The position numbers and the translations under genes were made by a program. A DNA stretch of 64,000 nucleotides, taken from contig CAMPDV010000241.1 in the NCBI GenBank assembly GCA_946699065.1, positions 310,001 to 374,000 on the forward strand, read 5' to 3'. The stretch comes from Loxodes magnus. Its lineage: Eukaryota; Ciliophora; Karyorelictea; Loxodida; Loxodidae. The notes under the pieces are model-generated. The model was given only the letters and a program-made list of their open reading frames with translations, searched no databases and was not told the DNA's origin. Below are positions 36,191-45,914 of the stretch, piece after piece; positions within the stretch are counted from its first letter, which is position 1; every line of letters starts with the position of its first letter.

Positions 36191-37160
36191 AGGCAATTTT
36201 ATACTATGCATTTTTCCACATTTTTACAATTACATTCTATTTATAACTCCATTTGCAAACATTTCTACTATATTTCTATATATTTATACAATTTCTAAAT
36301 AAAATAATACCTTTTAATATAGGTTGCTTTAATAACTTGTAAAAATTAATTTCTTTAAGATATAAACTTTTGTGTCTACTCATAAATAATAACTGAATCC
36401 AATTTTCCATAAATGGTGTTTTAATTTCCAAAATGCATTTATAAAAAATTAATTTAAAACTAAATATCTTGATAGCTTGATATTAATTACTACTTAATTA
36501 GCTTTTTAGATATTTTTTATTTAATTTTTATTTATTTATAATTTTAATATTATACAATTAACTACTAATTAATATAAGTTTTAAATCTTTTTTACTAACT
36601 AAAATAGTATGTTTATCTAAATAAAGGTTGATTAAAAAATGCTAATTCATAAGTAGATGTAAAGCAAAAAAAGCTTAATATGCAAGGGAAATATAAGGGT
36701 ATTAAAGATATTTTAATTGCTTTTGTATTTAAATTATTTTGGAAAATGTAATTTTAAATAAAGAACAAATTTTGAATATACATGCTTCTAGTAATTTATT
36801 GCAACTTAATTATAATTATCATATAACTGAATAAAAAATAGATTACTATATTATTATTATATAGATCAAATTATTAATCTTCTACTATTAATACTTAGTA
36901 TTCATTATTTATAGGATTAAAGAAAGTTTCCTCTTACTATTAGCAGAAAATACTAATATTCATGTCAACTTAGACTTATCGGATATTAAGTTTAAAGAAA
37001 TAATTAATATGCTATATATATGCTAGGTTTAGTTTTTATGATAGATCAAATACTATAATATTATGAAACAAATTGGTTATTAACTCTAAAGAATTAAAGT
37101 GAAAAAGGAAATTATTTAAATATATTTCTTTACTTTTATTTATATAATAAAATCCTCCTT
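36191..37160. other. AT-rich, no gene recognised
   Basis: No motif, RNA gene or repeat seen. Confidence 0.45.
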
Positions 37161-37164
37161 TATT

Positions 37165-37740
37165 TCACTTTCTTTAAATGGATTAAGTAATGCAGGATAT
37201 AAAAGTTTGATGAGAAGATTCGAAAAATTAGAATTCGAAAATAATAAAGATTTCATTTCAGTTGGCATTGATTTTAAGCAGCGTTTGATGAAGATTCAAT
37301 AAAATAAAGCTTTACTAAAAATTTGAAACTCAAAAGGTGCTTAAAGATACTAATCTATTTCAAGAAGGTACTATTAACGTATGCAAGCAGTTACTTTACT
37401 TTATGATATTTATAATTTTAAATCCTTTCAATTAATACAGGATTAATATTTAAATAATAGATAATGAGTAAAATCTCAAAATTGCTTTATTTTAGTTGGA
37501 AATAAGATAGATAAAAGATATGATAGAGAAGTTTCTTATGAAGAAAGTTTTGAATTAGCATAGCAGTGAAAAATTCCTTTTTTAGAAACATCAGTAAAAA
37601 CAGGATAAAATGTTGAAGATTTCTTTTAAATGACAGTAGAAATGATATTAGAGCAAGCACATAAATTAAATAATAATCAAGAATTATTAAATTTTTTCTC
37701 GAATACAAATATAGGATATTCTTTCAAATAATAAAGATCT
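37165..37740 (+). CDS. Rab-like small GTPase, altered P-loop
   Basis: One continuous plus frame shows the Rab fold in order. It has a P-loop region 'GLSNAGYKSLMRRF', a switch I equivalent 'ISVGIDFKQ', then 'KIWNSKGAQRYQSI' for the Rab 'IWDTAGQERYRSI' with W encoded by TGA at 37324, 'AVTLLYDIYN', G4 'VGNKID', 'REVSYEE', and G5 'ETSVKTGQNVEDFF'. Rab proteins recruit effectors to membranes for vesicle traffic. The P-loop lacks the normal GKS/T order, the switch II 'DTAGQE' is 'NSKGAQ', and no clear C-terminal Cys prenylation signal or upstream ATG is seen. It may be a divergent, non-hydrolysing Rab or a recent pseudogene, but the single frame over 550 bp is notable here. Confidence 0.75.
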
Positions 37741-38160
37741 TTTTATCTTAATTTATACTAAATTAGATGAAAAATAAAGTTTATATCCTATTATTATATA
37801 CTTATGACCTAACTTATCTAGAAGTTATATATAATATAAATATGTGCTAATAAAAAACGATATTTGTGCAAATTCTTTAGTAAATAAAAGGGCATAAAGA
37901 TTTAATTTTTTCCTGATGCTTTAAAAACTAAATAAAAAGACGTCAAAATGTTTAGAATTAAAAATATTAATCTTTTTAAACTTATAAACTAGAAAATAAT
38001 TTCTATTTTGAAATATTAATTAGATTATTTTGAAATAACTGAGTATAAGAACATGATTAATTATATACTTATCTAGATCCTGAAATTATTTTTTTAATTA
38101 TCAAAATCTTTTTGATTTTTTCTAGTTTTCTTTTCGCTAATTAACTTCTGCCTATATTAT
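37741..38160. other. AT-rich, no gene recognised
   Basis: No motif seen. Confidence 0.4.
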
Positions 38161-38199
38161 ATTAAGGTCAGTAATTTTTTTCCAAGAAAATATATTTCA

Positions 38200-38720
38200 C
38201 AGGGAATTTATTATAGAAGCAATTCTTTGTCTGAATTTTTATCCAGACTTATTTTCTAAGAAAGAGAACTAAGCGCTTTCTGAAGCATATCCTATGACTA
38301 GAATAACTAATCCTAAAATTAATTCAAGAAACAATCTGATCCAAGTAACATAATGGAAAAATTAGAAAAGAACCTAGACGAACAAAGGGGAGATCAATGA
38401 TGATTGAAGAGACCAACATGAAGACAAGGGTTAAACAAAAAAAAGTAATGAAGAATTGTTACTACTACAATTCGACAAAACACTTGTGAAGACGCTGCAA
38501 GAAATTCCAAAATTTCAAGACGTAGTATTGGAATAAATAAAGAATAATACAAGTACAGCAGATGAAGAAAATAAATGAAGTAGAGACAAATCAGAGAGAG
38601 ATTATATTTAAATGAATTAGGATAAATCAACAAAAAAAATCTGATTAGAAATGAAGATAGAATTGGAAATTACATGAGCAATGGGAGGATAGATGAAGAG
38701 AGACTTTTAAAATTTTATTT
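38200..38720 (+). pseudogene. Gag-like ORF1 copy (family I), 5'-truncated
   Basis: 'SRLIFQERELSAF' at about 38240 parallels 'SRFMSQERDWMLS' of the 25724 copy. The knuckle at 38457-38498 is C-YY-Y-NSTK-H-LWRR-C with W as TGA. The second Cys is Tyr; the neighbouring 'KKFQNFK' matches 'QKFLNFK' of the minus-strand copy at 57262. Several frame changes lie upstream. Followed by stem-loop and tail. Confidence 0.55.
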
Positions 38721-38751
38721 TTAACACATGAGCAAATTGATGCCAGCATAA

Positions 38752-38808
38752 AGAGGTGAAAATCCTCAATAATTGCTAAACTTATTTTATCCTATTATTA
38801 TTATTATA
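38752..38808 (+). promoter_or_regulatory. Retroelement 3' stem-loop and (TTA)n tail
   Basis: gaggtgaaaatcctc (38752-38766) and then tattattattattata at about 38793-38808. Third example of the shared 3' arrangement. Confidence 0.6.
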
Positions 38809-39179
38809 AATTTTTGCATAAAATAGTCTTCTAGTTAAGTTTTTTTATTTAATTTGCTTATAAATTTGAGATATCTCATATCTCATATATTAATTATTTA
38901 TTTGTGAATTTAGTCTTATGATTATATACCTAACTATCATTTTTTTATATTTGCCTTTATTTATTATTTATTGACTTTTTTAAATAAAGAATGTTATTTC
39001 TTTATTTATTAGTTTGGTTTTTATAATCATTCAACCTTTTTGTTTAAATATTAAATATTCTTTGATTTTCTTCTAAAATGGATATAAAATTTTTAATATT
39101 TAGATTATATTATTTTTTTAATTTAATTATATAAATTTTTAATTTTTAAAATCAAATTATTATTATTTAATATTTCCAG

Positions 39180-39810
39180 GAAGTTGAGTAAGACTATATG
39201 AAAGGAAATTTGATTACAAGAAGTGTATACATAGAAAATTAAGGAAGAAGCTATATTACCAAATAAAAATCTAACCTTAAATAGATAATATGGAAATTGA
39301 GAGAAAAATTATAATTAAAAAAAAATTTTGACTTCAAACCCTTAATAAAACGTTGCTATTGCTGCCAAAAGACTGGACAATATGGAGGTAATGCTTAAAG
39401 TGAAAAAAAGAGATTGAGCAGTATTGAAGAGAATTTTGAACATCAAGAAGCTATATTGTAACTGCTTTGGAGGTATTTACAGAAAGTAGGTAGCATTAAT
39501 TGATTCAATTGAGACACTAATCAAATAGGATTATGGTAATTAATAGCAATAAAATAAATAGAATTATAAGGACAACAATGGTCTTAGAATTTATTTAGAT
39601 AAACTGGAGAAAATTAACAAGAGATGGAAGAACAATGCTGCAAGCATTTTGAAGAGAAAGAAGAATCATCTCAGTTTGAAATTGACTCAGATAAAGACAT
39701 GAACAATTTACCAAAGAACAATAAAACTTTATCGTCTTTAATTTGAAGAGGAAATGTTTCCCTAATTAAAGATTACTCAAACACATTTATTTATAATTAA
39801 AAATAATAAT
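39180..39810 (+). CDS. Gag-like protein with degenerate CCHC and acidic tail
   Basis: 'NMEIERK' (about 39290) stands where other copies have PMDVE/PMEIE. The knuckle from 39354 is C-YC-C-QKTG-Q-YGGN-A, so His and the last Cys are replaced. The frame then stays open for about 150 codons with an acidic end ('EMEEQCCKHFEEKEESSQ', 'EIDSDKDMNN'), unlike the basic ends of other members. TGA as W occurs several times. It may be a diverged member or a fusion with other sequence. Confidence 0.45.
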
Positions 39811-40204
39811 AAAAAAAGTTTAAATTTATATTTTAAATAAAATTTGTATTCTTTATAAAAGATTAACTAGAAATTGAATGCTTTAATTAAAAAAAATTTA
39901 CTGTTATAAAATTTTTTTTTTCTCATTTAGGTTTAATAATAAAATTAATATTAATATTAAAGTAAATGTTCTTTTTTATTTCCTAATCTGTTTTTAATAA
40001 ACTTAAATAATTTTTAAATAATGAATTTTATTTATTTTTTGTTGTACTATAAATTATTTTTAATATAAATATTTATAAAAATTTAAATAAACAAATGATT
40101 ATTATTTCTAAATCCTAAATAAATATAAATTTTAGTAATTCTTATTTTTGTGTTCTGCTATATTATTTTTTTGAAAGTTGTAAATTTAATTAAAAATTTA
40201 TAAA
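39811..40204. other. AT-rich, no gene recognised
   Basis: Nothing supportable apart from a short 'ataataataaa' run near 39806. Confidence 0.4.
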
Positions 40205-40850
40205 TGGTTTAGACTTCAATTAAAGTTACATTGTTTAAGAATCCAAAGTCTAAAAAATTAGAAGAATAAGTTTAGATTTGTTTGGAATTATTTGCAAGGG
40301 ATTTATATAAGGGAGTATAGAGTTTACGATAAAAAGTTGCATAATCAAAATATAAATTAATTAGCAATACAGTATTTGGAGTATAGAGATAGCGTTGACT
40401 TATTTAATAAGGCATCCGAATATAATAATGTTGTATGGATATTGTTAATCTTTCCTATATTAGTAATGGAATTATTATCTTAAAGTTTACTACATTTATT
40501 ACATATTCCTAAGGAAAAATCTTGGAAATTACGTTAATAAATAAGTGTGTAAATAATATTAAGTTATTATATGCATTAGAAAAATATTTCGGGAAATATG
40601 AAAAGTAACAAAATTTTGTTGGATTCCGAATTGAGAGTTAAGATTACTGATTTCGGATTATCGAGATAAGTACCAAATACAAATTTATAGAATTAAAGAG
40701 GCAATCTGATAATATCTGTCGGCTTGCTTCGGAATTAATTATTTCAAGAACAAAATACAACAAATAATTGAACATATTTTCTTTGAATTTTGTATTTTGG
40801 AAGAAGTAACTCGAAGAGTGCAATTATAAGAAGCAGATAGCTATTCAATA
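40205..40850 (+). pseudogene. Protein kinase (TKL-like) remnant
   Basis: From ATG 40205 the order of kinase motifs can be followed across frame changes: 'DLYKGVQSLRQKVA' (glycine loop end and VA.K region), 'LIRHPNIIMLYGYC', 'PILVMELLSQ', 'SWKLRQQISVQ', 'YYMHQKNISGNMKSNKILLD', 'VKITDFGLSRQ' (DFG at 40649), and 'SELIISRTKYNKQLNIFS' for the APE-to-'DVYSFG' region. This layout is that of tyrosine-kinase-like Ser/Thr kinases. The catalytic 'HRD' is replaced by 'SGN', 'APE' by 'ASE', and at least two frameshifts occur, so it is very likely inactive. Confidence 0.7.
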
Positions 40851-41685
40851 AGATAATATAATTAATTACCAATGAAATAAAAAAGGTAAAAGATTCGAAT
40901 AATTAATAAAATAAAAATTAAGCAGTAAATAATTTAAGCTATAACTAAAAAAATTAATTTTAAGTATTAACTTTTTCCTAAAATTAGTTTACTAAAAATA
41001 TATTATAAAATATTTACTATTAAGTATATTTTATTTAATATTAAAGCTTTTTTATATAAATAAATATTAGTAACTTTTTCATTGGTTATTGTATAGAATA
41101 TTATTCTATTTAATTTATATAAAAATCGCTTATTTCAAAATAAATAAATCATAGATCTATTTAAACTAATTTTAAAATAGTTTTGCTTATAGCAAAAATT
41201 AAATATCACAATGATAATTAATTTTATTTAATTTTGTTAATATGAAAATTATAGTGAAAATATAAAGAAAATAAGAGTTAAAATATTATTTCTATATTTG
41301 AATTAATTAAAAGGATTAAATTTAAAATTATGGTTTAATGATAATTCATTTATAAGTATAAATAATAAATTAATTATTTAAATACTTTATTACAATTAAA
41401 TTAAGTCTGGTATATCATTTTTAATTAATAATATGAGTTACTATAATTGAGCAATTATTAAAGTAAGCTATTAAATTAAAATGGAAAACTAAAGAAATAC
41501 AATTTAATAAATGTATTTATTTACGAAAATTTTTAAGATAACGAAATGACTCCTTAGGTAGAATTCTGATTCTTCTTTCTAAATATGAAATCTTATCTAA
41601 ATTATGTTTTTTTAAACTTTCAAAAATAATAAAATAGGACTAAACTAAAGGTAATTCTTTATATTCAGATCAAATTATGTAGGTA
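40851..41685. other. AT-rich, no gene recognised
   Basis: No motif or RNA gene seen. Confidence 0.45.
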
Positions 41686-41689
41686 CATT

Positions 41690-41930
41690 GGAGTTCTGTA
41701 TGATCCTTTGCCTTTTCCTCCAAAAAAACTTTATCGTATCGGGAAGTTATGATACTACAATAAAGATATGGGAAGTTACAAATGGTTATTTAAAGAATAA
41801 TTTGTAGGGACGTATGAATCTTATACTATCTGTAGCGATATCAAGTGACCAGAAATGAATTGTATTGGGAAGTGATGATAAGACTTTAAAAATATGGGAC
41901 TTTACAACTGGTTAGTTAAAAGCCAAAGAA
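41690..41930 (+). pseudogene. WD40 repeat fragment
   Basis: Two WD40 blades. The first begins 'HWSSVWSFAFSSKK' (W as TGA at 41701) and, after a one-base slip in a run of seven A, continues 'NFIVSGSYDTTIKIWEV'. The second reads 'SDQKWIVLGSDDKTLKIWD' (W as TGA at 41856). WD40 blades form propellers that scaffold protein complexes. Only two blades are present and the downstream sequence changes to retroelement ORF2, so the fragment appears cut by, or joined to, the insertion. Confidence 0.75.
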
Positions 41931-41939
41931 GATAGAGAA

Positions 41940-44060
41940 ATAATGAACTAACGATCTTCTAAAAGCTTTTAATAAGCAAGAAGACTCTTAAATCCAAGAA
42001 AAAGAAACAATATGTATATGAATTTCGAAATTGTTTCTTAATTTGTAAATAACTGAGAAGATAATGTTTTTAATAAACATACTAATATTGAGGAAGAAGA
42101 GTTGAAGAACTTTAACATAAAAATCTATAAAATTTTTTAAAATTTTGATTTTGTGAAATAACATAAAGCTCCTTATTAGTAAGAATTTATTTTAAAAGCT
42201 TACAAGAATGTAAATAAGCTATCAGGAAATTGGCAAATAATAAAGAATCAGAAGCAGATGGTATCAAAGCCGAAATCATCAAATATGTTATAATGAATTT
42301 TATGAAGTACTTTAAAAAGTTTATGAATAATATATTAAGAAAATATACAATTTCAAATTAACTCAAATAAGTTAGAATCCTTCCAATTTATAAAAGAGGA
42401 TCAAAGAGTAATCGAAAGAATTGAAGACCAATTGCGCTTATAAGCATTATTCTCAATATATATGATAAAATAATCACTTAAAGAAGTTATGGATAAATTT
42501 ATGAGCGTAAGATCATATTCCCTTCATAACAAGGATTTTTAAAGAAGTGATAAAAATTACATCAAGTTTGAACTTTATAAGCAATTATTGACTTACACAG
42601 AAGATGAGGAGGAGGAAAACATCCTTTTGCTACTCTTATAGATGTAGAAAAAATGTTCTATTTCATTAGCAAAAATTTTCTATTTAGATATTTACGTAGA
42701 ATTAAATTCCCTCTTGCTCTAATAAAATGTCTCAAATCATTTTATTCTCATCTAAACGTTAGATTTCTTTTAAACGGAACATTATCGAAAAACTTGAATT
42801 ACATCAATGGGTTTTAGAAGGAAGTTTTGTCGTTTAAATTGCAATAGATATTTGGAAACTTAAAAAAAAACTTTGTTTTAAAATTAGTGGCCTTTTATTT
42901 GTTTCCAAAGTTTGGATAGATGATTTGTTATTACTGTCTGATGAAGATAGTATGAATTTATTAATTTAGGCTACATGTGAAGCATTTGGTTGAGTTAAAT
43001 TGACTATAAATGCTTAAAAATGTCAATATATCTGTTTTAGAAGTAAGAACTAAAAGCATGAAAATTTTAGACTTCAATATAAAATTAAATAATTAGTAAA
43101 TTTGAATATCAAAAAAAGTTGCCTATCTAGGATATGCTATTAATGAAAATGAAAACTATAAAGATCATTGCTAAAAAGTTTCGATGAAGTACAAAAAATA
43201 AATAACAGGATCTATTTAAAAATTATCTAAATACCAAATTATTACTCCTTAGAACTTTAGATAGACTTTTCTAACGTTTATACTACTGAAGCTAGAGTAG
43301 GGGATAGAAATTATTTCTTGGCTTATTCTTTGGGGTGTAAAAGAATAAGACATGATATAATCACTAGCTAAAAAAAAGTAACAAGATGTGCTTTACAAAG
43401 TCCTAATTCTACTTTAATGAATCTTGCTTTATTGACTTAAATTTTATACCTTTTGAATACTACATTGAAATGAGGTATTTAAAATTCTATATAAAGCTTT
43501 ATACTGAATCTTAAATGGATCCCAACTTTGATGTATCATTTCTTTTTAACAATAAAAAACAGTAACTTAAATATTTCAATAATTTAATATAAATAGCTTA
43601 ACATTTTCAAATTTACCTTAAAAATACTAGTAGCAGCAAATAATATCTAAACAAAATTTGAAATAAAATAGAATAAACATTTTATTAAGATGAAATAGGA
43701 AGGATGAGTGCAATGCCTACTATACGCATTTATTTTGAATATTATGATAATAGCATTGATTATCAGAAATTTCCAACTTATACTTACACAATATTAAGCA
43801 AGACAATGATTCGAGAAATAGTACCAATTTACAAATTAAGGGCCTTTAGTTACAATTTTTAGTATGATTTGAAATAAAGAAACTATAAATAAAACAATCT
43901 AAAATTTGCATTTGTGGAAAATAAGATACCTATTAGAATATTTCTTAATGTGAAGCTTTACAATATTTAATAGAATAATTTAAAGATTTTAGGAATTAGG
44001 ATTTACTAAAACTTATAACTTACAACCAAAATTACAATAATCTTAACTTCCCTACTCTAA
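41940..44060 (+). pseudogene. Non-LTR retrotransposon reverse transcriptase (ORF2)
   Basis: 'CKQAIRKLANNKESEADG' (about 42210), then 'NWRPIALIS' (W as TGA at 42422), 'FPSQQGF', motif A 'TLIDVEKMF' with the catalytic Asp, and motif C 'WIDDLLLLSDED' with both Asp (about 42915), followed by 'TINAQKCQY'. This order is that of LINE-type RTs. Near 43900-43970 'CICGKQDTYQNISQC' resembles the C-terminal zinc region of such ORF2 proteins with His replaced by Asn. Frame changes near 42830, 43100 and 43700. No apurinic-type endonuclease domain was recognised upstream. Catalytic residues survive, so decay is recent or the frame breaks are artefacts. Confidence 0.75.
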
Positions 44061-44565
44061 GATAACTTTAATAAATTGACTAAAAAATTAAATATTTTCA
44101 TTTAAAGTTGCATTACAGAAGAAATTAAATTTTAGATTAAAATGATTAACAAATAGGAGAGTTATTTGAACAATTTGGTTAGTGAGCAAGCGAAGAAGAA
44201 AGTGATTAAAGAAAATTGAATCAAGATTATTTAGATGGAAGTAGCAAAACCTTTTTTATTGCCTATTTGAAATATGGTAAAAACATATTAAATTCTAATT
44301 AATTAATAAATCTTGCTAGCGATATGAAAGTAAAATATTTTAATTCTCTATGCCAAAGTTTAACCTTACTAATAAATATATGGAATATATTTAAAGTATT
44401 TGCTTAGTTAAATGAATTATAAATAAGTTTACTATTACTATTAATTAGTAATTAATAGTAATCTTTTACTTAAATAGTAATAAGTTTAATATCTTTAGTT
44501 TATTTAAGGAAAACTAGTTTTTATAATGTTTAAATCATAATTTAATATAAAATTTCTAAAAAAAA

Positions 44566-44638
44566 CGCCGACTAAGGGACTTGAACCCTTGACCACCAGC
44601 TTAAAAGGCTGGCGCTCTACCGACTGAGCTAAACCGGC
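44566..44638 (-). tRNA. tRNA-Lys (TTT)
   Basis: Minus-strand cloverleaf starting GCCGGTTTAGCTCAGTCGG, anticodon loop CTTTTAA (anticodon TTT), T arm AAGGG-TTCAAGT-CCCTT, acceptor fully paired allowing two G-T pairs, discriminator G, 73 nt. A T run (plus-strand AAAAAA left of 44566) terminates it. It appears functional. Confidence 0.93.
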
Positions 44639-44639
44639 T

Positions 44640-45568
44640 TATAAACTATTTTTCTGAATGCATTAAATAATCTCTCTTATATAATAAAGCTATGAATGCT
44701 AATAACAATATCTATTTTTCTATTATTTAAATAATAATTTAAAATGCTACAACGCTCTCTAATATTAATACTCACTTTACTATTTTATATACATAACAAT
44801 CGCATAAACTACCACCTTTGTAAATAACTTACTTCTATAATAATTAGATAAACTGAAATAGTAAAGCTTAATATAGATACCTAGTTTAAAAAGGAATATA
44901 TATAGAATATTTAATTTTATAATATTAAGTACCAAATTACAATTAATCTATTAAGTATTATATATTTGAATGTAAGAAATAATATTAAATTAATTATTTA
45001 AAATATTTTCCTTATTGTATATTTAATTCCATACACTATTAAGAAAATCTTTTTTTATTTTTAAATTTATTAATATAAAAATAAAGGGCACCTAAGAAGG
45101 AAGCTGCACCCGCTAAAGGAACACTAGCCAAGAAGAAGTGATTTCATAAATAAACATGAACATTTAATCTTCTTAATTTTCATTAAAAAGTTAAATTAAT
45201 AAAATGAAGGTAATCTATTTAGTTGGGTTTTAAAATTAGTATTAGCTTTATTATACTAAAGGTAAAATATAAATGTGAAATGAATTGTATGAATCTTCTA
45301 TAAAAATTATTAAAGATAGTTATGTTTATAAAGAAGTTCTACTTTTTAAACTAATAAAAATTATTATAAGTTTCTTAGATAATTTATTGGAAATTGCATT
45401 TAATTTATTTTAGTAGTTATCTATTTATAAAATTCATATTTATGAAGAAAATTAGTTTAAAATGATTTTAATTGAAGAACTTTTTAGTAATGTTGTCAAT
45501 TTAAAAATTTTATGTCTATTAATGTTTTACCAATTAAGAGAAATTTACTATCAAATAAAAGAGTTTAT
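44640..45568. other. AT-rich region between tRNA-Lys and structured RNA
   Basis: No gene apart from the small Lys/Ala-rich piece at 45088-45141. Confidence 0.4.
45088..45141 (+). CDS. Possible last exon: Ala/Pro/Lys-rich tail ending in TGA
   Basis: A GC-richer patch reads 'APKKEAAPAKGTLAKKK' then TGA at 45139. Such tails are common at the ends of ribosomal proteins and histone-like proteins. It is preceded by an AT-rich stretch ending in 'aaag', which could be an intron end or simply a pseudogene junction. Too short to assign. Confidence 0.3.
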   Translation, partial: APKKEAAPAKGTLAKKK

Positions 45569-45584
45569 ATTATCCTGCAATTAT
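45569..45584 (+). repeat. 16-bp direct repeat, left copy
   Basis: ATTATCCTGCAATTAT, repeated exactly at 45899-45914 on the other side of the structured RNA insert. Adjacent bases differ, so 16 bp is the exact extent. Confidence 0.95.
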
Positions 45585-45898
45585 AATAATTGAAAGATGG
45601 TGGGAGCTTAGAATGACCTTCGTGACAACGCTTTCTGGTTTTATGGGTAGGAACAAGTTCCTTTCCTGTCGCTGAGAAAGTTCCTGGTCAGAGTCATTTT
45701 ATGAAGGGAACACTGTCTTTGAGATTATCCGCTCTTGGTAGGGGCTTGAAGCCTGGCTGCTCATAGCGATGGAGCTCCCTAACAGCTGTGCCTGGAGCAC
45801 AACAGGATATCCCCGTTATTCCATAAAAAGAGAGCGTCGGGTCGAGCAATCGGAAAGGAGTTTCCGGTCCAAAAAACTTTTTTAGTTGAAATTAATTA
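45585..45898 (+). ncRNA. GC-rich structured RNA of unknown class, inserted between direct repeats
   Basis: About 290 nt near 50% GC in surroundings of about 20% GC. Hairpins seen include AGGAACAAGTTCCT, GTGC-ctgga-GCAC inside CTGT...ACAG, CGGAAA-ggag-TTTCCG, and long-range AATGAC...GTCATT and TAGGG...CCCTA pairings. A T6 run at 45878-45883 fits Pol III termination on the plus strand. 'GAGAAAGTTCCTGG' loosely resembles the RNase MRP/P CR-I segment ('GAAAGTCCCCGG'), but I could not find a matching 3' partner, so the class stays open. I found no conserved SRP helix 8 motif. The flanking 16-bp direct repeats suggest retroposition of an RNA or a SINE. Protein coding is unlikely. Confidence 0.7.
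45878..45883 (+). terminator. T6 Pol III-type terminator
   Basis: Six T directly after the last stable hairpin of the structured RNA. Confidence 0.6.
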
Positions 45899-45914
45899 AT
45901 TATCCTGCAATTAT
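45899..45914 (+). repeat. 16-bp direct repeat, right copy
   Basis: Identical to 45569-45584. Reads as a target-site duplication or, in a ciliate germline, as a pointer-like repeat. Confidence 0.95.

Noticed and set aside
45600-45890. Structured RNA as SRP (7SL) RNA
   Set aside because: I could not find the conserved helix 8 AGCAGG...AAAAC core or the Alu-domain TGTAA motif; only a GGAG-loop hairpin is similar.
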